64,000 bases of DNA from an uncultured bacterium (GTDB lineage Bacteria; Bacteroidota; Bacteroidia; Bacteroidales; Muribaculaceae), in NCBI GenBank assembly GCA_905214735.1, contig CAJMNI010000005.1:36738-100737 (forward strand), read 5' to 3'. The notes under the pieces are model-generated. The model was given only the letters and a program-made list of their open reading frames with translations. It made no database searches and was not told where the DNA came from. Within the stretch, counting starts at the first letter, position 1, and each line of letters starts with the position of its first letter. Made by a program: the position numbers and the translations under genes. Below, piece after piece: positions 26,203-34,391 of the stretch.

Positions 26203-26700
26203 TCAGTAAACGGGTATCTTTCTGTCAAGCGGGAGCACTTTGGCAAGCACCGCACGGGCCTGATTGTGGGAAACTCCCTCGCGGATCACGGCAAGGATCG
26301 TGTTGCTACCGGGAATGGTTCCCAGAATTTCAGGCGAGTTGCTCATGTCGATATCGTAAGCGATCCCGGCTGCATATCCGTTGCGGGTCTTGATCACGGC
26401 GATGTTGCCGGAGAATTCAAGAGAAATGAAACCGCTGGCATAGTTGGCATGGGCTTGGACCTGGCCGCTGGCGAGAAGTTTGTCGCGAAGCGAATTGCCG
26501 TCGGGCAGAATATACATGTAGGTGCCCCGGTCGGTCGGCACTTTTGTTGTCTTGAGCATTTTGAGGTCGCGGCTCAGGGTGGCCTGCGTCACGTCGAAAC
26601 CATGTTTCTTCAGTTCGACGGCCAGCTCTTCCTGGCTTCCGATGCAGTTGTTCTTGATGAGTTCCACCATCAGCTCAACTCTTTGCTTCCTATTTTTCAT
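26203..26700 (-). CDS. argR: Arginine repressor ArgR
   Basis: A 165-residue transcription factor. The N-terminal winged helix reads RVELMVELIKNNCIGSQEELAVELKKHGFDVTQATLSRDLK, characteristic of ArgR/AhrC. The C-terminal oligomerisation and arginine-binding domain ends TIPGSNTILAVIREGVSHNQARAVLAKVL; the usual GDDT reads GSNT, as in many divergent members. It binds operators in the presence of arginine. It precedes the ArgC-like gene, an order seen in arginine clusters of Bacteroidales, but argG, argD and argB are absent here. Autoregulation is likely but no clear ARG box was identified. Confidence 0.92.
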   Translation of the reverse strand: MKNRKQRVELMVELIKNNCIGSQEELAVELKKHGFDVTQATLSRDLKMLKTTKVPTDRGTYMYILPDGNSLRDKLLASGQVQAHANYASGFISLEFSGNIAVIKTRNGYAAGIAYDIDMSNSPEILGTIPGSNTILAVIREGVSHNQARAVLAKVLPLDRKIPVY

Positions 26701-26779
26701 GATGGTATTTTGATTTCGTTTATAAGTCTTTGTTAATTTTAGCTATCAGTTTCCCTGATTTGAGCAGGGATGAAGAGAG

Positions 26780-27424
26780 TCAGAAGGGGAGATCCGTGTC
26801 GCCGGGATTTTCTTCGTCTGCTTTTTCAAGGCGGTCGATCTCGGCCTTGATCTTGGCCGCTCTCTCATAGTTTTCCTCTCCGGCAGCCTTTTCCATCTCC
26901 TCATAAAGGTCGTCGAGACTGAGGAAACTCAGTTCGTCGTCTTCCTCCGGTTCAGGCCGGCGATTTTTCTTAACCTTCCTGGTGGCTTTTATACCAATTT
27001 CGGGAGCTTTTGAGTCGTCGGGCTCGAAGCCGGCTTCGCTGAGCACCTTGGGAGTGGTATAAATCGGGGCGCCGACGCGGATTGCGAGTGCGATTGCGTC
27101 GGATGAGCGGGAATCTACGATATGCGTCCGGCTGCCGTCGCTGAGCACCAGTTCGGCGGCGAACACTCCGGAGTCGAGACGGTAGATCACGATTTCGCGC
27201 AGTGTGATTCCGAACTCGGAGAGAATGCTGGCCATAAGGTCGTGGGTGAGAGGCCTGGGCGTCCTCACTTCCTGAAGCTTGCATTCGATGGCCTGCGCTT
27301 CAGAATAGCCGATGATAATCGGTATTCTACGCGTGCCTCCGGCCTGCTGCAGAATCACGGCATAGACGCCTGATTCAATCTGATTATAGGTTATGCCTAT
27401 GAGTTCGAGTCTTATCTTGTCCAT
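26780..27424 (-). CDS. Bifunctional nuclease (BFN/DUF151) family protein with UVR motif
   Basis: A 214-residue protein. Residues 1-140 form the BFN domain (ELIGITYNQIESGVYAVILQQAGGTRRIPIIIGYSEAQAIE, then TRPLTHDLM and SRSSDAIALAIRVGAPIYT). Residues about 170-205 carry a UvrB/UvrC-type helical motif (LDDLYEEMEKAAGEENYERAAKIKAEIDRLEK). This two-domain form is common in Bacteroidota. Nuclease activity is inferred only from plant and thermophile homologues. It starts three bases after the mnmA stop, at the end of a tight operon. Confidence 0.88.
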   Translation of the reverse strand: MDKIRLELIGITYNQIESGVYAVILQQAGGTRRIPIIIGYSEAQAIECKLQEVRTPRPLTHDLMASILSEFGITLREIVIYRLDSGVFAAELVLSDGSRTHIVDSRSSDAIALAIRVGAPIYTTPKVLSEAGFEPDDSKAPEIGIKATRKVKKNRRPEPEEDDELSFLSLDDLYEEMEKAAGEENYERAAKIKAEIDRLEKADEENPGDTDLPF

Positions 27425-27426
27425 CT

Positions 27427-28542
27427 TTATTTGTCGTGAGTGTCTGTTTGCTCTGTCTTGTGGTTGCGGCGGTTTTTATGGGGGAGGGAAATCATCCCCG
27501 AACCGAGGCAAATCTTGCGGTCGGGAGTATATATGATCACATACTGTCCCGGGGCAATACCTTGCACATCTTTTTCGGAGCGGACCATGCATCCGTTGCC
27601 GGAGCGAGTGATTTCGCCGTCGAAAAATTCGGGGGTGTGACGCGTTTTGAACGCAATCTTTATTGTATCTTCTCCGCTTTCGAACGGGTCGGCGGTGATC
27701 CAGTGGATTTCCTCCACAGCTATGTCGCGGCCATACTGCCGGCGGGTGTCATAGCCGTTGGAGACGTAGACGACATTGTCGCGGGTGTTCTTTTTGACCA
27801 CAAACCAGGGGCCGCCGCTGAGACCGAGTCCCTTGCGCTGCCCGATTGTATAGAACCAATAGCCGCGGTGCTCGCCGATTTTCCGACCGGTCTCGATTTC
27901 AATCACCGGTCCGGGGCGGGTGCCGAGATGGCGCTCGATGAAATCGGCGTAGTTGATCTTTCCCAAGAAGCAAATTCCCTGGGAATCCTTGCGCGAGGCG
28001 TTGGGAAGTGCGGCTTCGGCCGCAATCCTTCTGACCTCGCTCTTCGGAAGATCGCCGAGGGGGAACATCAGATGGCTCAGCTGGGCGTATGAAATCTGGG
28101 CGAGGAAATCGGTCTGGTCTTTCACCGGGTCGGCGGCGGTGCCGAGCCAGTATTTGCCGTCGCGTTCGATCACCGAGGCGTAATGGCCTGTGGCCGTCTT
28201 GTCGAAATCCTTTCCCCAGCGCTCTTCGAAATAGCCGAATTTCACCAGCTTGTTGCACATCATGTCGGGATGGGGGGTGAGTCCCTCCTTCACGGCGCAC
28301 AGCGTATAGGCCATCACCGAGTCCCAGTATTCCTCGTGAAGCGACACCACCTTGAGCGGCAGGTCATACTTGCGCGCTATCAGAGTGCACATTTCAATAT
28401 CTTCGTCGGCCGAGCAGTCGCCCTCGCCGTTGTCGTTGCCTATCCTTATGTAGAAAAGATGCAGGTCGTGACCCTGCTTTTTCAACAGGTCGACCACAAC
28501 GGCGCTGTCAACTCCGCCCGACACGAGAACCGCAATCTTCAT
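27427..28542 (-). CDS. mnmA: tRNA-specific 2-thiouridylase MnmA
   Basis: ATP-dependent sulfur transferase that makes 2-thiouridine at wobble position 34 of Lys, Glu and Gln tRNAs. Starting from the ATG at 28542 gives 371 residues. The PP-loop SGGVDSAVV lies at residues 8-16, a catalytic cysteine in MMCNKLVKFG at about 96, the second cysteine in SQGICFLGK at about 191, and TIGQRKGLGL in the central domain. A longer frame from 28638 would overlap the preceding DoxX gene and add 32 basic residues unlike the family, so it is rejected. AAAGGAT just upstream of the chosen start could serve as ribosome site. Confidence 0.93.
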   Translation of the reverse strand: MKIAVLVSGGVDSAVVVDLLKKQGHDLHLFYIRIGNDNGEGDCSADEDIEMCTLIARKYDLPLKVVSLHEEYWDSVMAYTLCAVKEGLTPHPDMMCNKLVKFGYFEERWGKDFDKTATGHYASVIERDGKYWLGTAADPVKDQTDFLAQISYAQLSHLMFPLGDLPKSEVRRIAAEAALPNASRKDSQGICFLGKINYADFIERHLGTRPGPVIEIETGRKIGEHRGYWFYTIGQRKGLGLSGGPWFVVKKNTRDNVVYVSNGYDTRRQYGRDIAVEEIHWITADPFESGEDTIKIAFKTRHTPEFFDGEITRSGNGCMVRSEKDVQGIAPGQYVIIYTPDRKICLGSGMISLPHKNRRNHKTEQTDTHDK

Positions 28543-28565
28543 ATCCTTTTTCTTTCTTTTTCTCT

Positions 28566-29057
28566 TTACACCTCCTCGAGCTCCGATTCGCTCTTGTCGT
28601 CGGTGTGGATAATATGGAGCGACAGGAAATAGTCGCATGAGATCTTGCCCGGACCAACGAGGAGAATGAAGAAGTATATTCCGATGAACATCACCGGGAG
28701 ATGGCCGACTTCGTCCCAGCTGATCATATAGGGAGCCTCAGTCGAGACGGAGAGGAGATAATGCTCGGCAAACATCATGGCGATCATCGGAATCGCCGCC
28801 ATGAAGCGGGTGCAGAATCCGATCATGATGAAAAACGAGCAGAATATCTCGATGAAAATCATCAGGCTCAGGGTGAGCTGCGAGCTCATCTCAAGCACCG
28901 AAGGGAATGTCGGCACTATTTCATGAAATGTCATCCACTGGCGCACGCCGAATTGCATCAGCATCACGCCGACAAACATCCGCAGAAAGAGTCGTCCGAG
29001 ATTGGTATAGGAATATCCGGTGGTCCAGATATAGAGTTTTTTCAGTAGTCCTAACAT
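28566..29057 (-). CDS. DoxX family membrane protein
   Basis: A 163-residue protein with four hydrophobic segments (about residues 22-40, 62-82, 86-105 and 118-138) and the LGRLFLRMFVGVMLMQFGVRQW start typical of DoxX/DoxD-like proteins. Exact function is unknown; relatives act in redox or sulfur-linked membrane processes. It sits between a thioredoxin-like exported protein and mnmA in the same operon, which hints at a redox theme but does not prove it. Confidence 0.82.
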   Translation of the reverse strand: MLGLLKKLYIWTTGYSYTNLGRLFLRMFVGVMLMQFGVRQWMTFHEIVPTFPSVLEMSSQLTLSLMIFIEIFCSFFIMIGFCTRFMAAIPMIAMMFAEHYLLSVSTEAPYMISWDEVGHLPVMFIGIYFFILLVGPGKISCDYFLSLHIIHTDDKSESELEEV

Positions 29058-29088
29058 GGCATCCGGGTTTGGTGATAAGGAGAAAGAG

Positions 29089-30012
29089 TTATTGCTGTTG
29101 GCCGGTGGCGATGATTCCGGCGGCGCTCATCGCCGTTTCGACAGAAATGTTTTTGAGCGCCACTTTCCCTTCGCGGTCGATCACGTAAATGCTCGGGGTG
29201 GAACGCAGGTCGTAGAGGTCGCCGACCTCATCCGAGGCGCCGACATGCCATTTCGAAGGATAACCGGAAAGTTTTGTCTGCCAGCCCTCTTCGGGATCGA
29301 CATAGATGAAGAGCACGTTGACGAGGCCGCGGTCGATAAGCGAATTGAACTTAACGTCGGTGTCCATGCGGAGCTTCGCAGAGCGGCATTCATCGCAATC
29401 GGGGTCGCCGAATTCGATCACGGTAATCACTCCGTTGGGAACGAATCGGGATGTCTTGCCGTCGGGAGTCTGATAGTCGAAAGCAGGCGGAACGGCACCG
29501 TTTTTCGTGTTCTGAAGCAGAGTGGCCTGACGCTGATAGCGGGCTTTGCGTTCCTTCTTGATTTTTTTATTTTTCAGGAGCGGGTCGATAAATTTAAGAT
29601 AGAGATCGTCGCTCCACATTTCTGACCTCGGGCCATAGAGATTCTCTTCGGCGGCCTTGGCAAACTGCAGGCAGAGCACCTGATTGCCCGCAATACCGGC
29701 AATCAGTTTGTTGATTGATTTTTCAGCCGCTTCCGGAGAGCAGAATTGCAGAGGAGTGATATAGACCGACATGGCATGGTTGAGCGCATTCTGGTCGAAA
29801 GTCTTCTTGGTCTTGAAGTCGAGCTGATCCCAGAAATGCTCCACAAGATAATCCGATTTGTCCTGAAACGAAGTGATTGAATCAGGCGCCACCGGATATT
29901 CAAAAAGGGGCTGAATCACAATCTGCTGAGGCGAAGCGGCTTCCTGAGCCATGGCAACGGGAGCCGTTGCCAGCAGAGCCGCCGATATGATCAAATTGGT
30001 TCTTTTGTTCAT
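29089..30012 (-). CDS. Exported DUF5106/thioredoxin-fold protein
   Basis: A 307-residue secreted protein with a signal peptide ending VAMAQ (residues 1-22). Residues 30-160 match the helical DUF5106 region found before thioredoxin folds in Bacteroidota. The C-terminal 140 residues form a thioredoxin-like domain (GVITVIEFGDPDCDECRSAKLRM with a CDEC motif, NVLFIYVDPEEGW, and the cis-proline loop STPSIYVIDREGKV). It is probably a periplasmic thiol oxidoreductase. The stop of the upstream SGNH gene is one base away, so the two are co-transcribed. Confidence 0.85.
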   Translation of the reverse strand: MNKRTNLIISAALLATAPVAMAQEAASPQQIVIQPLFEYPVAPDSITSFQDKSDYLVEHFWDQLDFKTKKTFDQNALNHAMSVYITPLQFCSPEAAEKSINKLIAGIAGNQVLCLQFAKAAEENLYGPRSEMWSDDLYLKFIDPLLKNKKIKKERKARYQRQATLLQNTKNGAVPPAFDYQTPDGKTSRFVPNGVITVIEFGDPDCDECRSAKLRMDTDVKFNSLIDRGLVNVLFIYVDPEEGWQTKLSGYPSKWHVGASDEVGDLYDLRSTPSIYVIDREGKVALKNISVETAMSAAGIIATGQQQ

Positions 30013-30013
30013 T

Positions 30014-30703
30014 TTATTCTTTTACAAGAGGTTCGATCCCACGGCTCCAGGCCCTGTAGCCGGCTCCGTTGAGATGAAGGCCGTCGTTGGTATATTCTTT
30101 TTTGAGTTTTCCTGTGCCGTCTTCAAGAAATGGCCAGAGGTCGACGTAGGTGGCGCCGTTTTCCAAAGCGATAGTGCGTATGCGGCTGTTGAGCGCCACA
30201 ATATCCTTCTCCTTGCCGATAAGGTTTTTATAGCGGCGGAAGGTGTTGTTGACCGGCATGATGCTCTGCACGTAGAGTTGGGTTTCGGGCGACTGCTCCC
30301 TGATTTTCTTCACGAGGCGTTCGTAGCGCTCGGCCAGGCGTTCGACCGAGATGTGATGGCTCACGTCGTTGATGCCTATGAGCAGGAAGATTTTGGCCGG
30401 TTTCCCTTTTGTCACCTGAGTGAGCCGTTTTTCCACTCCGGTGATTACGTCGGAACTGATTCCCCGGTTGAGAATGTTGGGCATTCCGAAGAGCTCGTTG
30501 AATTCCCCTCCGTCGGTGATGGAGTTGCCGAGGAAGACGATGTCGGTGGATTTCACCGGCAGAATGCTGTATAGGCTCGTTTTGCGGTCCCAGTATTCAT
30601 CGGCATCTATCGGAAGAGCAACCAGGGATAGCGCCGTTCCGATTAATGTCGCCGCAAAGGGGAGACGGCATATTGTAGATTTCAAAGCTTTTGCGAAATT
30701 CAT
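30014..30703 (-). CDS. Secreted SGNH/GDSL-type esterase
   Basis: A 229-residue exported hydrolase. A hydrophobic N-terminus (residues 12-32, ending IDADEYW) serves as signal. The catalytic serine is in block I VFLGNSITDGGEF, with glycine in block II (NILNRGISSD), asparagine in block III (LLIGINDVSH) and the Asp-His pair in DGLHLNGAGY. It is similar to acetylhydrolases acting on carbohydrate or platelet-activating-factor-like substrates; the real substrate is unknown. Its start overlaps the stop of the upstream kinase-like gene by four bases (ATGA). Confidence 0.88.
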   Translation of the reverse strand: MNFAKALKSTICRLPFAATLIGTALSLVALPIDADEYWDRKTSLYSILPVKSTDIVFLGNSITDGGEFNELFGMPNILNRGISSDVITGVEKRLTQVTKGKPAKIFLLIGINDVSHHISVERLAERYERLVKKIREQSPETQLYVQSIMPVNNTFRRYKNLIGKEKDIVALNSRIRTIALENGATYVDLWPFLEDGTGKLKKEYTNDGLHLNGAGYRAWSRGIEPLVKE

Positions 30704-31545
30704 GATTTATGATATTTAAGGAGGCCATCCATGGGGCATTTGGTGATATTTCCTACGCAGAACCCCTCCTTTTCCGCCGCTGACCTGAGCATGGCGGAAA
30801 GATGGAATGCGATGCTGCCTGTGAAGTTCACGGGAAGTTTGTGAGCATCTCGATATGGGGCGAGGTTGCGGCGGAAGAATTTTGAAAATTCTTCCTCAAC
30901 CATCCCGACGATATATTCATCTTCGCGGTTTTCGCCGATAAATTCGGCAAAGCGGGCGATATATTTCCCGGGGCGGTTGCCGCGATACACGTTTTCAAGC
31001 ACATCGGGCATCGAGAGGGAGTATCTGTCGAAAAATTTGCTGCGGAGATTTTCCGGCATTTCTCTTTTGAAGGCATCGGAGAGAAGGCGTTTGCCGAAAG
31101 CTGTGCCGCTTCCTTCATCGCCGAGGATAAAACCGAGGGGAGGAATATTGTCGGTGATGTTTTTGCCGTCGTAAAGGCAGGAGTTGGAACCTGTGCCGAG
31201 AATGCATGCGATTCCGGGGCTGTCGCCGCAGAGGGAGCGGGCCGCACCGAGCAGGTCGCTGCAGACTTCCGCGTTTTTCGGCCCTATGACGGAGACTGCC
31301 GACTCCCGGACATTGTCGCAAGCCTTTTGGGTGGCGCAACCGGCACCGTAATAATACAGGGTGTCGATGTCTGCATCGGCGGGGAGATGGCTCAATACGT
31401 CGGCCATAACTTTGTCGAGCATAACGCGGCTTGCCAGAAGGGCGTTAATCCCCTCTGAGCGAAACAGGAGCGTGACTTCCGCGGTGCGGTCGACATACGC
31501 CCAGTCGGTCTTTGTGCTGCCGGCGTCGGCTATCAATAGCTTCAT
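30700..31545 (-). CDS. BadF/BadG-type ATPase, N-acetylglucosamine kinase-like
   Basis: A 281-residue ASKHA-fold protein. The phosphate-1 loop is LLIADAGSTKTDWAYV, the second phosphate loop CILGTGSNSCLYDG, and GDEGSGTAFGKRLL matches the sugar-kinase-like BadF family. Closest known function is N-acetylglucosamine kinase, suggesting amino-sugar or cell-wall recycling, in keeping with the esterase behind it. A perfect promoter (TTTG, 20 bases, TAAATTTG) ends only four bases before the ATG, so the message is predicted to be leaderless. First gene of a six-gene operon reaching 26780. Confidence 0.85.
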   Translation of the reverse strand: MKLLIADAGSTKTDWAYVDRTAEVTLLFRSEGINALLASRVMLDKVMADVLSHLPADADIDTLYYYGAGCATQKACDNVRESAVSVIGPKNAEVCSDLLGAARSLCGDSPGIACILGTGSNSCLYDGKNITDNIPPLGFILGDEGSGTAFGKRLLSDAFKREMPENLRSKFFDRYSLSMPDVLENVYRGNRPGKYIARFAEFIGENREDEYIVGMVEEEFSKFFRRNLAPYRDAHKLPVNFTGSIAFHLSAMLRSAAEKEGFCVGNITKCPMDGLLKYHKS

Positions 31546-31549
31546 TTTG

Positions 31550-31581
31550 CAAATTTAATGAATTATAATTATTTATGCAAA
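31550..31581 (-). promoter_or_regulatory. Consensus promoter of the kinase-led operon
   Basis: On the minus strand TTTG (31581-31578) is followed after 20 bases by TAAATTTG (31557-31550). Only CAAA separates the box from the start codon at 31545. Confidence 0.7.
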
Positions 31582-31589
31582 AAATAAGC

Positions 31590-31631
31590 GAAAAAAATAA
31601 GAGCGCGAATCCCGGGTGGGATCCGCGCCTT
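31590..31631 (-). terminator. Terminator after the leucine-rich repeat gene
   Basis: On the minus strand a stem of AAGGCGCGGATCCC with GGGATTCGCGCTCTT is followed by ATTTTTTT. It separates the LRR gene from the downstream kinase operon. Confidence 0.75.
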
Positions 31632-31683
31632 ATCACATGAGATTATAGTTTTAATGCAAGATTGGAATATCTGCCTGTTAAGT

Positions 31684-32757
31684 TTAGAAGTATCTGTAGC
31701 CGTAAGCACCGACCACGTGGGTAAGCATCGGGCACATTTCCGTGCGGAAGTCTACGAGCATATCGTTGTTGGTTACGATGACTGTGCGCAGGTTCGGGTC
31801 GTTGGAGACGTCGAGAGTCGACAGCTGGTTGTTGGCCACATTAAGTCTCTGCAGGAAGGAGAGGTTGCTGAGCGTCAGTGTCGTCAGGTCGTTCCATTCG
31901 AGGTTGACAAATGCGAGCTGGTTGGCTGCGCCGCTGATGTTGAACGCCGTCAGGTCGTTATAGGGAGCCCAGACTTCGTTGATGGCGGGGCAGTTGTTGA
32001 TAGCGAGCTGCTGCATGTGGTTGTCGCTGCAGAAGAGGGTGGTAAGAGAGGGGAGGTTCTGCACGTAGAGGTTGAGAATGTGGTTGTTGCCTACGTTGAG
32101 GTTCTGGAGTTTTACGAGACCTTCGAGCATGATGCCTGAAAGTTCGTTGAACTGGGCGTAAAGGTTCTTGAGGCTCTGGCAGCCGCCGACATTGAGTTCC
32201 TGAAGACGGTTGTTGGTGGCGTTGAGTGTTTCAAGATTGAATGCGTTGGTCACGTCGAGAGCTTCGAAATAGTTGCTCGAGATGTCGAGTTTCTTCAGGA
32301 ATGGAACAGCGCCGACATTGAGGTCACTGAGCATGTTGCGGTCGAGGCGAAGCACCTGAAGCTGCGGGCATGCCGAAACATTGAAACTGTTGATGGCGTT
32401 GTGGCCTGCGTCAACCTCTACAAGAGCAGGATTGTTGGCGATGGTCAGCGCCGAAATCTTATTGTGGGAAACGTTGATCTTTGTCAGCGCTGGGAATCCG
32501 GAGAGATTCAGTGTGCCGGCGAGCTTCTTTCCGCTCCAGTCGATTTCGACGATGCGGCCGTTTTCAATCTTCACGCCGTGGTCGGCTGTGATATTGTTGC
32601 CGACGATGCCGAGGGCGGCGGCGTTGCTCTTTCCGTCTTGCGATGTCTGCTGAAGGAAAGCTCCGAGGTTCTTGGCCTCGCTCTTGTTGAGCGACTGGGC
32701 CATTGTGCTGGAGATGCCCAAAAGCGCGGCCGTCATTAATAATGCAAATCTTTTCAT
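31684..32757 (-). CDS. Exported leucine-rich repeat protein
   Basis: A 357-residue secreted protein with a signal peptide ending STMAQ (about residue 21). From about residue 80 to 345 it consists of roughly a dozen 20-23-residue leucine-rich repeats of the SDS22/internalin type (for example LQVLRLDRNMLSDLNVGAVPFLKKLDISSN and LETLNATNNRLQELNVGG). No anchor, sorting tail or enzymatic domain is seen. It probably binds a protein or glycan in the periplasm or at the surface. Transcribed alone between a terminator and a 308-base gap. Confidence 0.85.
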   Translation of the reverse strand: MKRFALLMTAALLGISSTMAQSLNKSEAKNLGAFLQQTSQDGKSNAAALGIVGNNITADHGVKIENGRIVEIDWSGKKLAGTLNLSGFPALTKINVSHNKISALTIANNPALVEVDAGHNAINSFNVSACPQLQVLRLDRNMLSDLNVGAVPFLKKLDISSNYFEALDVTNAFNLETLNATNNRLQELNVGGCQSLKNLYAQFNELSGIMLEGLVKLQNLNVGNNHILNLYVQNLPSLTTLFCSDNHMQQLAINNCPAINEVWAPYNDLTAFNISGAANQLAFVNLEWNDLTTLTLSNLSFLQRLNVANNQLSTLDVSNDPNLRTVIVTNNDMLVDFRTEMCPMLTHVVGAYGYRYF

Positions 32758-33065
32758 AACTCTTAATGTTTAGTGTGTTTTACAATGTTTTTGATGTCTT
32801 AATTTTTATTGGAAGCTTTTCTGAGACCGCTTCGTGGAGAATCCGTTTCTCATTCGCTTCAATATTTTAACATTCCAGACGCAAGAAAGTTTGTAAAAAT
32901 ATTATTTCAGCCAATAATTGGCAAAAAAGTATAGGTTTGAGCCAAGAATGAAGTCCTGAGTCTACACTTCAATCAACCTTTTCTCGGTGTCGTTGTTGAA
33001 AAGGTAAAGGGCGATTCCCATGTCGGGAAGAGTTCTGTTGAATTTTAAAGCATATTAGCGCAGTT
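32758..33065. other. Intergenic region between divergent genes
   Basis: The stretch separates the LRR gene and a small membrane protein gene. TAGGTTTG at 32932-32939 matches a plus-strand -7 box, without a good -33 element. I see no ORF or structured RNA. Confidence 0.4.
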
Positions 33066-33317
33066 ATGGTTATTTCAGTATTCAAAGCCGTATTGATAAT
33101 AGTGATCCTCGGGGTGATGATTCTCATCCTGTTGGGGATCAATCATCTTTTTTCGGGAAATTTTGATGCCGATGAAGATGATGCGGCCGAACTGCGCAAA
33201 GATCTCGACGAGCGCAAGGATGTGATCTCCGACCAGAGCGTGTTTCATGATCTGGTGAAAGACAGCTCGAAATCAAAGCGCCGGACTACCGGCGGATTCT
33301 CGGCCAAGGCACATTAA
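33066..33317 (+). CDS. Small single-pass membrane protein of unknown function
   Basis: An 83-residue protein with one hydrophobic segment at residues 4-29 (VFKAVLIIVILGVMILILLGINHLF) followed by an acidic then basic soluble tail (DADEDDAAELRKDLDERKD). This layout is common for small conserved Bacteroidales inner-membrane proteins. I cannot assign a function. It is followed by a strong bidirectional terminator. Confidence 0.7.
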   Translation: MVISVFKAVLIIVILGVMILILLGINHLFSGNFDADEDDAAELRKDLDERKDVISDQSVFHDLVKDSSKSKRRTTGGFSAKAH

Positions 33318-33347
33318 CCCCCGGAAATTATTAGATATAACCCAAAG

Positions 33348-33392
33348 AATTCAAGCCCTCTGAAAATGAAAACTTTTCAGAGGGCTTGAATT
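33348..33392. terminator. Bidirectional terminator
   Basis: A 19-bp perfect stem (33348-33366 and 33374-33392, AATTCAAGCCCTCTGAAAA) with a 7-base loop lies between the small membrane protein and the convergent SPFH gene. Confidence 0.85.
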
Positions 33393-33420
33393 ATATCTGA
33401 ATATTCTTTCCGAGTGGATG

Positions 33421-34332
33421 TCAGACGTTGGCGTTGAGAGTGGGGGTAAGGGGTTCGTCGGCGCAAAGCACGGCCAGAAGATTGCCGACCATCGAGGCAC
33501 GCTGCTCATTGGAGAGTTTGACGATGTTGCGGCTTTCGAGGTTGGTGAGGGCCATTTCTACCATGGAGACGGCGCCTTCGACGATTTTCTCGCGGGCGGT
33601 GATGATGGCAGATGCCTGCTGGCGGCGGAGCATGACGGCTGCGATTTCCGGAGCGTAGGCGAGGTAGTTGAGGCGTGCTTCCACAACTTCCATGCCGGCT
33701 ATTGCCAGGCGTTCGTTGATTTTCTTTTCAAGAAGGTCGCTGATCTCCGGACCGCTGTCGCGAAGCGTCAGCTCGTCGGCGTCGCCTCCGTCGGTGCTGT
33801 CGTAGGCAAAATTGCCGGTCACTTCGCGAAGGGCCGCGTCGCTCTGGATGCTCACGAAGTTGGAGAGCGCCGCGTTGTTGATTCCGCCGTTGGCCCCGAG
33901 GCTCTGCGAGTCGAGATCGAACACCACTTTATACGTGTCTTTGATTTTCCACACGAGCACCATGCCGATCAGGACCGGATTGCCGATCTTGTCGTTGACC
34001 TTGATGGGCTCGATGTCCATGTTGCGGATTCGGAGCGAGAGCTTCTTGCGGCTGATGAAAGGATTGGCCCAGTAGAAACCGACCTTCTTGCAGGTGCCTT
34101 TATATTTGCCGAAGAAGATCATGACGCGGGCCATGTTCGGCTCCTGCACGAAAAAGCCGCACAAGCCGATGACAAACCAGAAAGCACCGACAAGAGCTAA
34201 AACGGCCGCCAAGGCAGGACTGTCCGTGCTCGTCGAAGCGACTCCGAAAATCAGACAGCCCAAAACTGCAATATATATGATCAAAAATAGAAATCCATTG
34301 ATCGTCAGTCCTTTGTAGTCGTATTCATTCAT
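33421..34332 (-). CDS. SPFH/Band 7 family membrane protein
   Basis: A 303-residue protein with two N-terminal membrane helices (about residues 12-32 and 40-62), then a stomatin/prohibitin-type SPFH domain (GKYKGTCKKVGFYWANPF, SLRIRNMDIEPIKVNDKIGNPVLIGMVLVWKI, NFVSIQSDAALREVTG) and a helical tail (EKKINERLAIAGMEVVEARLNYLAYAPEIAAVMLRRQQASAIITAREKIVEGAV). Such proteins form membrane microdomain scaffolds. It lies downstream of a Yip1-like protein on the same strand. Confidence 0.88.
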   Translation of the reverse strand: MNEYDYKGLTINGFLFLIIYIAVLGCLIFGVASTSTDSPALAAVLALVGAFWFVIGLCGFFVQEPNMARVMIFFGKYKGTCKKVGFYWANPFISRKKLSLRIRNMDIEPIKVNDKIGNPVLIGMVLVWKIKDTYKVVFDLDSQSLGANGGINNAALSNFVSIQSDAALREVTGNFAYDSTDGGDADELTLRDSGPEISDLLEKKINERLAIAGMEVVEARLNYLAYAPEIAAVMLRRQQASAIITAREKIVEGAVSMVEMALTNLESRNIVKLSNEQRASMVGNLLAVLCADEPLTPTLNANV

Positions 34333-34391
34333 AATGTTTAGTTTTGATTACTAATAAGTATATTCTGAAATGGTTCCGCATCCGCCCCGGG

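Noticed and set aside
28543..28638. Longer MnmA with 32 extra N-terminal residues
   Set aside because: It would overlap the DoxX gene, the extension is unlike MnmA, and the PP-loop is at the normal place from the 28542 start.
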